Shown here piece after piece: positions 34,986 through 44,852 of a DNA stretch of 54,451 nt. The translations under genes and the position numbers were made by a program. Below the pieces are notes generated by a model. It made no database searches. It saw only the letters and a list, made by a program, of their open reading frames with translations, and was not told where the DNA came from. The stretch covers positions 1 to 54,451 of the forward strand of contig CANRJF010000006.1 of NCBI GenBank assembly GCA_947630855.1, read 5' to 3'. This DNA comes from an uncultured Lachnospiraceae bacterium. Lineage in GTDB: Bacteria; Bacillota; Clostridia; Lachnospirales; Lachnospiraceae. Each line of letters starts with the position of its first letter. The stretch's first letter is position 1.

Positions 34986-36371
34986 TTAAAAATGGCGCAC
35001 TACCTGGAATCTTTGCAGCATAACTTCTTCATCATCCCCAATGCCCGCCTTCTGTTTTGCAATGGAAATCTGCTCCTCCACGGTATCCACTCCTTCTAAG
35101 TTGGGAAGCAGCAGACCTCTCCTGTACCCTTTTGTCACAATCACGCCATAGCGTTTTACATCCAATTCGTCTTTGGATGCAATATCTTCCGTATCCCCCA
35201 GCACATCTACGCTGATGGTAAGTTCATCCAGTTCTTCCGGCTCTATCCGGGGGAATCTGGGGTCTTTTGTGGAAGCGCTTATGGCATTTTCTATGATTTC
35301 CTCTGCAATGCTCTCCTGCATGGCCTGAATTGTACCGATACAGCCTCTGAGCCTTCCGTTCTTTTTGATGGAAACAAAAACCCCTGCCCTCTGCCCATAC
35401 ATTTCCTGGGGAAGCTCTTTTGGCACATCAGGTTTTTTTCCTTCCCTGACATATTCCTCCACGGTTTTCCGGGCAAGCCTGACATAAGCATCTTCCTGCT
35501 CTCTTAACCTGGCTGTTTTCTCTCTCTCTTTTTCTACATACTGCTCCTTAAAATTCCTGGAATTATCTTCCCCTGAAATTTTATAGACACAGACGCCGTA
35601 TCCCACCCCGAAAGGCCCTTCGTAGGAAAGCTGCCTGGCCTCTACCGCCGTTTTATCCAGCGCCCCGGACATAATCGTAAAGGAGCGGTGGCCGCACTCT
35701 CCTGCACTCTGGCAAAAATCCTCGGAAAATTCAAATAATTCAGAAAAACTGCCTGTGCCCATGACTTCCATAATGCGCCTGTCGTACCAGGGCCCTTCTT
35801 TTTGAAAACCATATGGGCCGTCTTCTTTCAGGCGGTGAGATAAATCCCCGCTGGCAACGATTGCCGTATTTATCCCTAATTCTTCCGCGGCTTCTTTGAT
35901 GCATTCTCCCAGTTCATAATGTTTTGTCAGGGGCAATCCCGAGAGGCCTATACGTACCAGCTTATAATCCTTCAGGTACTTATTAATAAAATAAAGAGGA
36001 ACCATGGTGCCATGGTCAAGCCGTCTCTCCTGCTCTCCTAATGTTCCAGCAGGCAGGTTATGCGCTTCCGCCAGACGGCAGAGTTTATCTACAAAGGCTG
36101 TGTCGTAGGAAACTTTAAATTTCTCTTCCCCTGCGCCAAACTGGGAAAAATCTCCCTGTGCCCCCTCCCCCGGAGAAATGTGGAAATAATCTGCATACAT
36201 AATCTGATGGGGAGAAATCAGTACAATGGTTTCCGGTTTATGTCTGCATAGCTCCCCGGCTGCCTCTTCATATGCATCAATTGTTTTTTGGATTTCCTTT
36301 TGCCTTCCCCCACCTACGGCCGGTATAATAAGCGGCGGATGAGGAACCATAATTGCTGTTGTGATTGCCAT
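34986..36371 (-). CDS. Memo-like dioxygenase domain fused to AMMECR1 domain
   Basis: A 461-residue fusion. Residues ~1-275 are Memo/LigB-like (class III extradiol dioxygenase fold): it opens MAITTAIMVPHPPLIIPAVG, has VLISPHQIMY, RLDHGTMVPLYFI and VASGDLSHRL. Residues ~290-461 are AMMECR1: GVFVSIKKNGRLRGCIGTIQ, AISASTKDPRFPRIEPEELD, then LTISVDVLG, and YGVIVTKGYRRGLLLPNLEG. This fused arrangement is known among Clostridia for the AmmeMemoRadiSam system, whose chemistry is not established. A 67-nt gap leads to the radical SAM gene. Confidence 0.9.
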   Translation of the reverse strand: MAITTAIMVPHPPLIIPAVGGGRQKEIQKTIDAYEEAAGELCRHKPETIVLISPHQIMYADYFHISPGEGAQGDFSQFGAGEEKFKVSYDTAFVDKLCRLAEAHNLPAGTLGEQERRLDHGTMVPLYFINKYLKDYKLVRIGLSGLPLTKHYELGECIKEAAEELGINTAIVASGDLSHRLKEDGPYGFQKEGPWYDRRIMEVMGTGSFSELFEFSEDFCQSAGECGHRSFTIMSGALDKTAVEARQLSYEGPFGVGYGVCVYKISGEDNSRNFKEQYVEKEREKTARLREQEDAYVRLARKTVEEYVREGKKPDVPKELPQEMYGQRAGVFVSIKKNGRLRGCIGTIQAMQESIAEEIIENAISASTKDPRFPRIEPEELDELTISVDVLGDTEDIASKDELDVKRYGVIVTKGYRRGLLLPNLEGVDTVEEQISIAKQKAGIGDDEEVMLQRFQVVRHF

Positions 36372-36406
36372 AAAAGTGTCTCCTTTTTATTTTATAAGCA
36401 CTATAA

Positions 36407-36436
36407 GGGACGCTTCTTATACGAAGTGTCCCTCTT
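36407..36436. terminator. Hairpin upstream of the Memo-AMMECR1 gene
   Basis: GGGACGCTTC and GAAGTGTCCC form a 10-bp stem with one G-U type mismatch and a TTATAC loop, with a T-run on the plus strand. It lies in the 5' leader of the Memo-AMMECR1 gene; it could be a terminator or a leader hairpin. Confidence 0.4.
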
Positions 36437-36494
36437 TTATATCTCTCTTTCTTTACGTTGGCTTAGACTATTTAATGATGTTGGGGGCAAAATC

Positions 36495-36659
36495 TGATAC
36501 CAGATTATTCCGCGCTTCGCGCTCACACAATCTGCCCCCATATTCGCATTCTCATGGCGCTTACGCGCCACTTCATGCTCATATTGGGGCGGGTCATAAA
36601 GCCCTGCCTCCATTGGAATGCAAACATTCCATGTCGTCAGGCTTTTGACCCTGGTATCA
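36495..36659 (+). repeat. MITE-like structured repeat, copy A
   Basis: A 165-bp element with terminal inverted repeats TGATACCAG (36495-36503) and CTGGTATCA (36651-36659). Inside are GGCGC-TTAC-GCGCC, ...CCCATATTCGCAT facing ATGCTCATATTGGGG, and a long imperfect hairpin between ~36596 and 36645. It begins (minus strand) right after the DUF6033 stop codon. Copy B at 37541 is clearly homologous. Confidence 0.8.
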
Positions 36660-37382
36660 TTAAATGCTGAAATCAAACCGGCTGCCTGTATCCTGGGTTT
36701 TCTCTTCCTTAACGTTATCCCAGTTAAATTCTTTTATCTTTTCAAGTAATTCTTCTGCAGAATCTGCCTTAATAACCGCCCGCTTTTCGGAAGTTTTCTC
36801 TGTTTTCATTCCTCCGGCATACGCCTTCTCTTCTTTTGCAGCTTTGGCAGCATCCTCTTTCTTTGCTTCCCTGGTTTTCTCAATATGCTCTTTCTGCTTA
36901 TCACTCATTTTCTGAAGCTCTGCAAAATAAGACACATTTCCGTCTTTATCAATGGAAACTCCCAGGTTCACTACTTCATCTTTCTTATCTCCTAACTGAG
37001 AACTCATCTCTTTCAGCCTGCCTGTGGAGTCTTCTATAATTGCCATGTTCTTCTCTTTATATGCAGGGTCGGCTGCCATCTTTTCCAACTCTTCCGGGTC
37101 AATTAACACGCTGTATTCTTTCGTGCCCTTGGAAAGATATCTCTTTGCCTCCTCGTCGGAATCATAGCTTGCCACCATAAAATCCATGTTCTTATATTTT
37201 TTCTTTAATTCTTCTAACAGTGCCTTGGCATTTTCGCTAAGTGATGAAGCGCTCTTTTTGCCGGATTTGATTTTGTCCTTCTCTTCTGCTTTCTCGTTTT
37301 TGGCTTTCTTTTCCCATTTATTTTTCATGGCGCTTTCCAAAAACTGAGACTGTAATGATGATAAACTTCCTACTTTGCTCAT
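36660..37382 (-). CDS. DUF6033-family protein
   Basis: A 240-residue highly charged, Lys/Glu-rich helical protein of the DUF6033 family, function unknown, common in Lachnospiraceae. Features are KNMDFMVASYDSDEEAKRYL and the alanine/lysine-rich AKKEDAAKAAKEEKAYAGG near 190. No signal peptide or membrane segment. AGGAGG lies 8-9 nt before the ATG. Its stop codon lies directly against the structured repeat that follows. Confidence 0.8.
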   Translation of the reverse strand: MSKVGSLSSLQSQFLESAMKNKWEKKAKNEKAEEKDKIKSGKKSASSLSENAKALLEELKKKYKNMDFMVASYDSDEEAKRYLSKGTKEYSVLIDPEELEKMAADPAYKEKNMAIIEDSTGRLKEMSSQLGDKKDEVVNLGVSIDKDGNVSYFAELQKMSDKQKEHIEKTREAKKEDAAKAAKEEKAYAGGMKTEKTSEKRAVIKADSAEELLEKIKEFNWDNVKEEKTQDTGSRFDFSI

Positions 37383-37540
37383 TGGCGTAACCTCCTTGTT
37401 ATCTCAGACGGTAAAACTGTCATTTGCTAATTCCCTTTAATATACTACTATTTATTATATCGGCAAAATAAGGGAAAAATATAAGCATGGTTTAGAATAT
37501 TATAGTAAAATCTGGAGATAAATTCCTGTTTATTTATATA

Positions 37541-37702
37541 TGATACCAGATTGTTCCGCGCTTCGCGCTTCCACAATCTGCCCCATATTCGCATTTTCGC
37601 GGCGCTTACGCACCACTTCATGCTCATATTGGGGCGGATCATAAAGCCTGACTGTACGAAATGCAAGCATTCCGTACAGTCAGGCTTTTGACCCTGGTAT
37701 CA
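37541..37702 (+). repeat. MITE-like structured repeat, copy B
   Basis: A 162-bp element with the same ends (TGATACCAG at 37541-37549, CTGGTATCA at 37694-37702) extended by flanking TATA to 13-14 bp inverted repeats. The internal hairpin here is perfect over GCCTGACTGTACG/CGTACAGTCAGGC, whereas copy A has a different but still pairing stem. The TGA inside its terminus serves as the stop codon of the chemoreceptor gene. Confidence 0.8.
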
Positions 37703-38521
37703 TATATTCGCATTTTTCTTTAATTCATCTGCCAGCAGTATCGTTTCTTCCAGAATTTTCTGAATAGAACCAATGTTTTCCAAATGCTCTTTTGCCACAT
37801 TATTGGCGTCCTTGATGGAGGATACAATGGAATCCAAATGGGTGGTAATAATATCCAGGGTAGACTTAATCTCTTTGGCGGAACCGCCGCTGTCGTTTGC
37901 CAGCTTTCCCATCTCAGTGGCAACTACGGCAAATCCCCTGCCGTATTCCCCGCTGCGGGCTGCCTCAATGGAAGCATTTAAGGCTAAAATATTGGAACGG
38001 GAAGCATTGCCGCTTATTTTGCCTACCACATCCACGGCGGTACTTACATCCGCCTCCACACTGTTGGTTACCTCATTCATATCCGTAAGCATCTTAAACA
38101 GGTTCTCAAATCCTGCCACCACTTCCCGGATAGAAACATTAATATTCTGCACGGACTCCTGGAATTTCTCCGCAATCCCCATAATTTGTTTTCTGGCATC
38201 CACGGAATATGTGCAGGTGACACAACCAAGCACCTGTTCTCCATCCTTAACTGGCACCAGCATCCCTTCAAAAGCCTCACCCATAACTTCTCTGGGAAGA
38301 TAGTTGCGTTTTGCCATTCCCGTCTCCATCACTTCCTGAAATCCTCCGCTGGGGTCATGAAAAACTTCCCCCACGCTTAACTGGGGCGTTACGCCCTCCG
38401 GCACAACAAATCCCTGAATCACCCCTTCACTATCTATCACCGTAATATAAACTTCTTTTTCAAACAACTGTTGTATCAGCGGTAATTCATCAATGATGTT
38501 TTTTAATCTTTCATGCAGCAT
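37700..38521 (-). CDS. Cytosolic methyl-accepting chemotaxis-like protein with PAS-like sensor
   Basis: A 273-residue chemoreceptor-like protein without membrane segments. The N-terminal ~115 residues form a PAS/Cache-like sensor ([20 protein letters not shown], then ...[16 protein letters not shown]), and the C-terminal part has the signalling tip [20 protein letters not shown] and [17 protein letters not shown]. It is shorter than typical receptors. The stop codon (TGA) belongs to the terminal inverted repeat of copy B, so the natural C-terminus may have been altered by that insertion. Confidence 0.85.
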   Translation of the reverse strand: MLHERLKNIIDELPLIQQLFEKEVYITVIDSEGVIQGFVVPEGVTPQLSVGEVFHDPSGGFQEVMETGMAKRNYLPREVMGEAFEGMLVPVKDGEQVLGCVTCTYSVDARKQIMGIAEKFQESVQNINVSIREVVAGFENLFKMLTDMNEVTNSVEADVSTAVDVVGKISGNASRSNILALNASIEAARSGEYGRGFAVVATEMGKLANDSGGSAKEIKSTLDIITTHLDSIVSSIKDANNVAKEHLENIGSIQKILEETILLADELKKNANI

Positions 38522-38552
38522 AAGAATACCTCCGTTTTTTCATATGAATTTT

Positions 38553-41500
38553 TTAACTAATCTGCCATTTTATATGGCTGCCTTCTTCATCTTTGCTGAC
38601 AAAAAGTTTGTCCTCGATTTCCTGCTTTAATTCTGTTACATGGGATATAATTCCAATGAGTTTGGAACCCCCTGCCATTTGTTTTAACACCTTTACGGCC
38701 TGGTTCCTGGAATGGTCATCTAAGGAACCAAAACCCTCATCTATAAACATAATATCCAGATTGACAGCCGCAGAATGTTCCTGAATCTCATCTGCCATGC
38801 CAAGAGCCAGGGAAAGCGCTGCCATAAAGGATTCGCCTCCCGATAATGTTCTTATTTCCCTTTCACTGCCTGTTACCGTAGAGTAAACCATTAAATCAAG
38901 CCCTCTGTTTTTCCCCTCTCCTGCCTGTTCCCCTTCTACCATACGAAGTTCAAACTGACCGGCGGACATACGCCCAAAACGCATATTTGCCGCGGAAAGG
39001 ATTTGCTGTAAATAATACCTTTGCACATACGTTTCAATATCCATACGATAACCGGTAACTTTTCCCGCAAGACGGTTATAAAGGCTGTCTATGACCGTAT
39101 ATTCTTCCATAATCCTGCCCCGCTCCTTCATCTTTGGAGCCAAAGCATGGTATGCATTGGAATTGACCCTGAATTGTTCCCTGCACCTGTTAAGATTTTT
39201 CTCCGCCACAGAGAGTTTTTCCTCCGCCTCATTCTTTGCCGTCTCCAGCTCTTCCATAACAGGACGTTTCCTGTCACCAATGGATATCCTTGCCGATTCT
39301 GCTGCACCTTTGGCGCCTGCCATTTTCCTGTTATATGCATCCACTTTTTCCTGGAAGAGGGCGATTTCCGATTTTGCGTGGATTTTTGTAATTTCTTTCC
39401 ACACAGCCTCTTCCATACCTTTTTCTTCCAGCACTTTTTTGTAGTCTGCCTCCCTGCTTTCCCACTCTTTTCTCTGGGCCGGAAGTTCCGTTTTGTAACG
39501 GGCTATCAGTGCCTCCCCTTTATCTTTTCTCTGCTTTGCATTATCCAAAGCCTCATTGGCAGACACATACGCCCTGTCCTTTTCTTCTTTGGATTTTTCT
39601 GCCGCCTTTAACGCCTCTTCCTTTGTGGAATAATCCCTGTTCGCCTTTAATCCCTCCAAAGCCGCTTTACTCCCTGCCAAATCGGCGTTTGCCCCGGCTG
39701 CTTTCTCTGCCGCCTCCTGTGCCTTATTTTTCAGTAACTGCTTTTTATCTTCCACGCCCTTTAAAGATTTTTGTACTTTTGCAAGTGTGTCCGCATTCTT
39801 TTGAAGCGTCACCCCTTCTGCCTCTAACTGCTGCTTATACGCAGTAAAACACTGTTCTGCCAAAGGCAGGGTAAAATCTTTAGGCGTATGGGAAATGCTT
39901 ATTTTCATCCGTCCAAAAAGCTTTTCCATTGCCTCTTTTCTGCCGTTTTCCTTCTCCCCTAAAAGTTCAGCGGCAGACCCGGAGGCTGTGGCAGCATTCT
40001 GCATCTTTTCCCCAAGGGCAGAAACTTCTTTTGCCAGTTCATCAATGATTTCCCGGGTAAGGTTTAAGCTGTCGGCAGACAGCGTACAGGGATGGGGATG
40101 TTCTGTGGAGCCGCACACGGGACAGGGTTCCCCTTCCCTTAATTTTTCCCTGGCAATATATCCTGCCTGTGCGTCCAGAAACATCTCCTGCTTCTCTAAA
40201 TATTCCCCGTTTTTATCGTTGTATTTCTCACGTACCCTCTCGTAATCCTTCCTTGCCTTATGAACCTTTTTTTCCTGTGATGCCACGTCTTTTTCTATAT
40301 TTTTAAAGGCTTCTATATCTGCATTTATACCCTCTGCCTCTTCACACTTTCTTTTCCACCGTTCTAAAAGTATGGCAGCATCCTCTAACTCCACAGATGT
40401 ATCTTTCCATTTCTTTTCCTGGTTTTCCAGGTCAGAAAGTTTCTTTTTTGCCTGCTCTTCTAATGCCTTTGCCTCTTCTGCCGCCTTTTCTTTTAATGCG
40501 GTATCTTTTCTTGCAGTCTCTATTTTTTCCAGAGTTTCAAGTGCCTTTTTTACCCGCTCCTCTACCTGCGTATAGGATTTCAACTGGGCTTCCCGGCACT
40601 CCCCCGCTTCTTTTCGTCTGGTGATGGCTGTTTCGTACTCCTCTTTCAACCTGGGAAGGGAATCCTGCTGCTCTTTCAATTTTACCTGTGTGTCTTCAAA
40701 AATTTTTTTTGCATCGGAAAGCCTGTCAAAGGCTCCCCTGATTTCATATGCCCTGTCAATTTTTGTAATAAGGTCTGCTGCCTGTTTTATTTCCTCTTCC
40801 TTTTCCCTGCACTCTTTTAGTTCTTTTTCGGCTTTTTCCAACTGCTCAACAGACTTTAAAATATTTACGGCTCCGGTATAATCATCCCGTCTCTCATCCC
40901 GGATTTTACGGGTCTTATTATATTCTTTTTCCGCCTTTTCTTTTTTCTCTTCCAGATTTTTCAAAAGACCGTTCAGCTCGTCTAAAAAAAGTTCCATAGT
41001 CCCGATATTGAAGGAATCGGCAGATAAAATCCTGTCCTTTAACGCCTCAAGGGATTCCCTTTTTTCATACGCATCCGGCAGGATAACATGGGCTGCCTCC
41101 GTCTGGCAGATTGTACGAATCTTTGCTATATCCGTAAGTTTCTCTTTTTTCCGGCGGAAAAGTTCGTCCACTATCTTCTGATAAAGTTCCGTATTAAAAA
41201 GTTTTCGGAAAATCACTTTTTTATCGTCGGATTTTGCCCGGAGCAGTTCCATAAATTCCCCCTGGGCAATCATGGCCACCTGCATAAACTGGGATTTTGT
41301 AAGGCCCACAATCTCCTGGAGCTTCTTGTTTGTTTCCTTTTGGGGATAACAGGAACCGTCCGGCATGATAAGGGTGATTTTCTCACTTTCCTCCTTAACG
41401 CCGTTACCCCGCTTTAACGGGCGCACATGCCTTGGCACGCGGCGGACGGTGTAAATTTTTATTTCCTCCCCCTCCTGCTCTGAAAATTCCAGTTCCACAA

Positions 41501-41738
41501 AAGGCTCTATATCACAATCCACAAACTGGCTTTGTAATTCCTTTCCGTCTTTCCTGTTATGCACGGACCCTGCCTCTCCGTACAGGGCAAAAACAATGGC
41601 GTCAAAAATAGTGGTTTTTCCTGCTCCCGTATCTCCTGTTATCAGGAAAAAATTCTGGTTTGGCACAGTAAAATCAATGGGCCCGTCCATTTTTCCATAA
41701 GAGCCAAATGCCTGCATTGTTAATTTCAGCGGTCTCAT
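38553..41738 (-). CDS. sbcC: SbcC exonuclease subunit
   Basis: A 1061-residue SMC-like ATPase. Walker A is GDTGAGKTTIFD near residues 34-45. Two long coiled coils meet at the zinc hook (CPVC, C539 and C542). The C-terminal signature is LSGGESFMAALSLALG and Walker B is IMFIDEGFGSLD. With SbcD it cleaves hairpins and processes double-strand breaks. Its ATG directly follows the sbcD stop codon (TAAATG), so the two are translationally coupled. Confidence 0.97.
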   Translation of the reverse strand: MRPLKLTMQAFGSYGKMDGPIDFTVPNQNFFLITGDTGAGKTTIFDAIVFALYGEAGSVHNRKDGKELQSQFVDCDIEPFVELEFSEQEGEEIKIYTVRRVPRHVRPLKRGNGVKEESEKITLIMPDGSCYPQKETNKKLQEIVGLTKSQFMQVAMIAQGEFMELLRAKSDDKKVIFRKLFNTELYQKIVDELFRRKKEKLTDIAKIRTICQTEAAHVILPDAYEKRESLEALKDRILSADSFNIGTMELFLDELNGLLKNLEEKKEKAEKEYNKTRKIRDERRDDYTGAVNILKSVEQLEKAEKELKECREKEEEIKQAADLITKIDRAYEIRGAFDRLSDAKKIFEDTQVKLKEQQDSLPRLKEEYETAITRRKEAGECREAQLKSYTQVEERVKKALETLEKIETARKDTALKEKAAEEAKALEEQAKKKLSDLENQEKKWKDTSVELEDAAILLERWKRKCEEAEGINADIEAFKNIEKDVASQEKKVHKARKDYERVREKYNDKNGEYLEKQEMFLDAQAGYIAREKLREGEPCPVCGSTEHPHPCTLSADSLNLTREIIDELAKEVSALGEKMQNAATASGSAAELLGEKENGRKEAMEKLFGRMKISISHTPKDFTLPLAEQCFTAYKQQLEAEGVTLQKNADTLAKVQKSLKGVEDKKQLLKNKAQEAAEKAAGANADLAGSKAALEGLKANRDYSTKEEALKAAEKSKEEKDRAYVSANEALDNAKQRKDKGEALIARYKTELPAQRKEWESREADYKKVLEEKGMEEAVWKEITKIHAKSEIALFQEKVDAYNRKMAGAKGAAESARISIGDRKRPVMEELETAKNEAEEKLSVAEKNLNRCREQFRVNSNAYHALAPKMKERGRIMEEYTVIDSLYNRLAGKVTGYRMDIETYVQRYYLQQILSAANMRFGRMSAGQFELRMVEGEQAGEGKNRGLDLMVYSTVTGSEREIRTLSGGESFMAALSLALGMADEIQEHSAAVNLDIMFIDEGFGSLDDHSRNQAVKVLKQMAGGSKLIGIISHVTELKQEIEDKLFVSKDEEGSHIKWQIS

Positions 41739-42887
41739 TTACTGCACCTCCCAAACCGTATGAATCACGTCCCGAAGCAATTCCTTTTCATAATCCTCTA
41801 AATCCGTTAAGAATCTGCTGCAAAGTTCAAAGGGGTCAAGATTTTCCTCTCTGGTATACGCTCCGGTGTAATCAGTTTTTTTATATGTTTCCCTGTGAAT
41901 TTCCAAAAGGTTGGGAAATGCGCTGCGAATCCGCTCCTGCATATCAATCACATCTAAATCCGCCTTATCCGTCAATGTCACTGCCACATAATCACTGCAC
42001 CCTAAGCCTAACACTTCCTTTAAGGTTCCCTTGAAGTAGAGTACCTGGCGCAGGGGATTTAAGGGGATTACCCTGGTATCCACCCTGCCTTTCTCCCCCA
42101 TTTCCACCACAATTATCCCTTTTTTCTGCCCTGCCTCGCTGACGGAACAGGCAAGGGGCGTACCGCAGTAACGGTATACATCACTGCCCACTTTCATAGG
42201 TTTGTGGATATGTCCCAATGCGGCATAGTCGAATTTTTCCAAAACATCCGCCTTCACTTCATCAATGTTTCCCACTGTGCGGATTTCGGAATCCATACGC
42301 TCCACGCTCTCGCCAGACATTCCCACAGGCACATAAAACTGATGGCTTACAAACACATTTCTCTGTGCAGTATCAATCTCCTCCCGCTGTAACAGCCTGT
42401 GGATAGTTTCGTCGTAGGATAAACCGCCTCCGCAGTCATCCGTGCCAAAAAGCATCCTGACCATGGAGGGCCTGACAAATGGAAGAAGATAAAAATTCAC
42501 ATCTCCAAAAGAATCCTGCAAAGTAACTTTTTCCATAAATTCCCCGGGATTTACAGGAGGCATCCCCACCATATGGATATTCTGCTTAGAGAGAATGCTG
42601 CGGAACACATTCACTCTGGGGGCGCTGTCATGATTGCCGCTAATCATCATAACCACGGTTTTAGGCAGTGCCTTTGTCAATTCCGATATAAAATGGTCAA
42701 AGACGGTGGCAGCTTCCGCCGAGGGGACTGCCTTGTCATAAATATCCCCGGCAATCACCACCCCATCCGGCTCTTCCTCTTTTGCCCGCTCCACTATCTG
42801 CTTTAAAATATATTCCTGATCTTCCATGAAATCCCGGCCTGATAATTTCAACCCGATATGTAAATCCGACAAATGAAAAAATTTCAT
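41739..42887 (-). CDS. sbcD: SbcD nuclease subunit
   Basis: A 382-residue calcineurin-like Mre11-type nuclease. Metal-binding motifs are FHLSDLHIG at 3-11, VVIAGDIYDK, MISGNHDS, VFVSHQFYV and AALGHIHKP. It forms the SbcCD complex with the following gene. The start is supported by a weak GGAG site upstream. It lies 14 nt downstream of the GGDEF gene. Confidence 0.97.
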   Translation of the reverse strand: MKFFHLSDLHIGLKLSGRDFMEDQEYILKQIVERAKEEEPDGVVIAGDIYDKAVPSAEAATVFDHFISELTKALPKTVVMMISGNHDSAPRVNVFRSILSKQNIHMVGMPPVNPGEFMEKVTLQDSFGDVNFYLLPFVRPSMVRMLFGTDDCGGGLSYDETIHRLLQREEIDTAQRNVFVSHQFYVPVGMSGESVERMDSEIRTVGNIDEVKADVLEKFDYAALGHIHKPMKVGSDVYRYCGTPLACSVSEAGQKKGIIVVEMGEKGRVDTRVIPLNPLRQVLYFKGTLKEVLGLGCSDYVAVTLTDKADLDVIDMQERIRSAFPNLLEIHRETYKKTDYTGAYTREENLDPFELCSRFLTDLEDYEKELLRDVIHTVWEVQ

Positions 42888-42901
42888 GATTTTATCTCCA
42901 A

Positions 42902-44686
42902 TTATACCCTGTAATTTAATTCCATATCCATCATATGTGCCAGCAGTGTTAATAAAATCACATCCTCATGGGCCCATTTTCTGGAGCTCTCTCTTTTCTT
43001 AATAAACAGGCAGTAGCCCCCTTCTTTAAATACGCAGCGGTATACAAGCATAACATGAATATTCCGCTCCTGCATATACTCGTAAAGCATGGGGTAAAAA
43101 CCTTCCACATTTCTGATAGTGTCGATAACCAGACGGTTATTTTCATCAAAGGCATCCTGACACCGTTTCTCTAAGGCAAACTGTGCGTTTTTCGGTTTGC
43201 CGTCCGGTTCTTTTTCCCACACGCTGTACAAATCATCCGGCGCCTTAAACAAATCCACCTCATCCAGCCCAAAAATCCTGCCTATCCGCTGGACGGCAAC
43301 GGAAAAGGAAAGCGTCTTCTTTTCCACCAGAAGTTCGTTAAATTTCATGGCAAAGCCTTCTTTGTTTGTCACGCCCTCCTGGGAATTTACCGCCGGAAGA
43401 CCTTTTTTATCCGTGTTTTTATGCAGCACATCCCCGTGAATCTCCGGCTCATATATAATGTACCTGTTTTTTCCTTTTTCCTTTGCCCGGTATAACATCT
43501 TATCCGCAATGGCAAACAAATCCTGATAATTATCCGCATTGTCCGGGTATTCTGCACAGCCAATGGATACCGTAACGCCTATGTTTTTCTTTTCCGGCCC
43601 ATATGCCCACTCCACATTGGCGCGCAGAAGCTGGAGAATTTTCCTGGCTTCCTCATAGTTCATTCCCCGGTCTAAGATTATCATAAATTCATCGCCGCCT
43701 ATGCGCCCTACTATGCCCCTGTCATCCACCGCCAATTTCATAATATTGATAATTCCCCGTATTACCTCGTCCCCGTATAAATGGCCGTAAATATCGTTTA
43801 CATTCTTAAAATTATCAATATCCACAATGCAAAGATACACAAGCTGTCCCATTTTCGTGCCTATCTTGGTCTTGGCAAAGTCTGTAATGCCCTTTTTATT
43901 TAACACATCAAAAGCCGTATCCATCTCCTGGACATTCTGCATGGACGCGGGCTGCCTGCCTTTTGCCCCCTCCAAGGAAATGAAGCCGTAAACCATGTCT
44001 TTATTATCCACTGCCACATGCTTGCCGGATACAAAAAAAGAATATTTCAACATCTCCGGGCTTAACATGGTAATGGTTCCTTTTTTCGGCTTCCCAAAGG
44101 ATATGTGGGTGGCAAACTTGTCTTTCCCGTTCTGCAGGTGAACATACATATCTTCCAGGTTTTTACCTGCTTCTTTTGACATTTCAAATTCTTCCACATG
44201 CGCCTTCCAGTCCTGTAAGGTGCCGGAATACAATTCCATCTCACTGCCGGAAGTAAGGTCTTCAATCACCAGGTAATCCGTTGTCTTGTCATAGGAAAAG
44301 GTAAAACCTCCTGTCAGGGTCAGGTATGTGGATAATTCTAAAATCTTCTCCTCCGTCTCCGAAACATAAGAATCCAAAACTTCCAGATTAAACAGCCGGA
44401 CAGAAATTATTCCTCTCTGGGCTTCGCTTTCAGTGGCATAATAAAGCCTTGCCGCCACAGACTGATAGGATTCATCTGCCATCAAAAGGTGAAATACCAG
44501 TTCTTTATTTTCCCCGTACTGTAATGAATCGGCTGCAGCCTTAAAATCTGGTAAATCGTCGGGATGAATACTGAAACCAAAATATCCGAAATTTCTTTTT
44601 CCCACCATCTGCGTAAACTGGTAATCACATAATTTGATATCATACTTTGCATCAATTACCACATGTGCCGATATATATGCTCCCAT
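42902..44686 (-). CDS. Diguanylate cyclase (GGDEF) protein with PAS-like sensor
   Basis: A 594-residue cytosolic protein. The N-terminal ~235 residues look like a tandem PAS-type sensor. The GGDEF domain follows, with the active site GGDEF at residues 330-334 (GRIGGDEFMIIL) and RAKEKGKNRY downstream. The intact motif predicts c-di-GMP synthesis. No RxxD inhibitory site is clear. Residues ~430-594 form an extra C-terminal region with unknown role. Confidence 0.92.
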   Translation of the reverse strand: MGAYISAHVVIDAKYDIKLCDYQFTQMVGKRNFGYFGFSIHPDDLPDFKAAADSLQYGENKELVFHLLMADESYQSVAARLYYATESEAQRGIISVRLFNLEVLDSYVSETEEKILELSTYLTLTGGFTFSYDKTTDYLVIEDLTSGSEMELYSGTLQDWKAHVEEFEMSKEAGKNLEDMYVHLQNGKDKFATHISFGKPKKGTITMLSPEMLKYSFFVSGKHVAVDNKDMVYGFISLEGAKGRQPASMQNVQEMDTAFDVLNKKGITDFAKTKIGTKMGQLVYLCIVDIDNFKNVNDIYGHLYGDEVIRGIINIMKLAVDDRGIVGRIGGDEFMIILDRGMNYEEARKILQLLRANVEWAYGPEKKNIGVTVSIGCAEYPDNADNYQDLFAIADKMLYRAKEKGKNRYIIYEPEIHGDVLHKNTDKKGLPAVNSQEGVTNKEGFAMKFNELLVEKKTLSFSVAVQRIGRIFGLDEVDLFKAPDDLYSVWEKEPDGKPKNAQFALEKRCQDAFDENNRLVIDTIRNVEGFYPMLYEYMQERNIHVMLVYRCVFKEGGYCLFIKKRESSRKWAHEDVILLTLLAHMMDMELNYRV

Positions 44687-44774
44687 GAATATCCCCTTTC
44701 ATTCGTAACCGTAAAACTTGTCTTTCCATATATTCTATATTGTTTTTCCAATGATTGCAAGGCAAGTATTGTAC

Positions 44775-44812
44775 AAAAAACAGAACCGCATAAATACGCG
44801 GCTCTGTTTTTC
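44775..44812 (-). terminator. Terminator of the rhamnose operon
   Basis: AAAACAGA-ACCGC and GCGG-CTCTGTTTT arms around ATAAATAC form a strong stem with one mismatch, A/T-rich on both sides. It lies 41 nt after the rhaA stop and 88 nt before the GGDEF gene. Confidence 0.85.
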
Positions 44813-44852
44813 TATATAATGTATGAAAAGAAAAATAGCAATATAAGTATGA

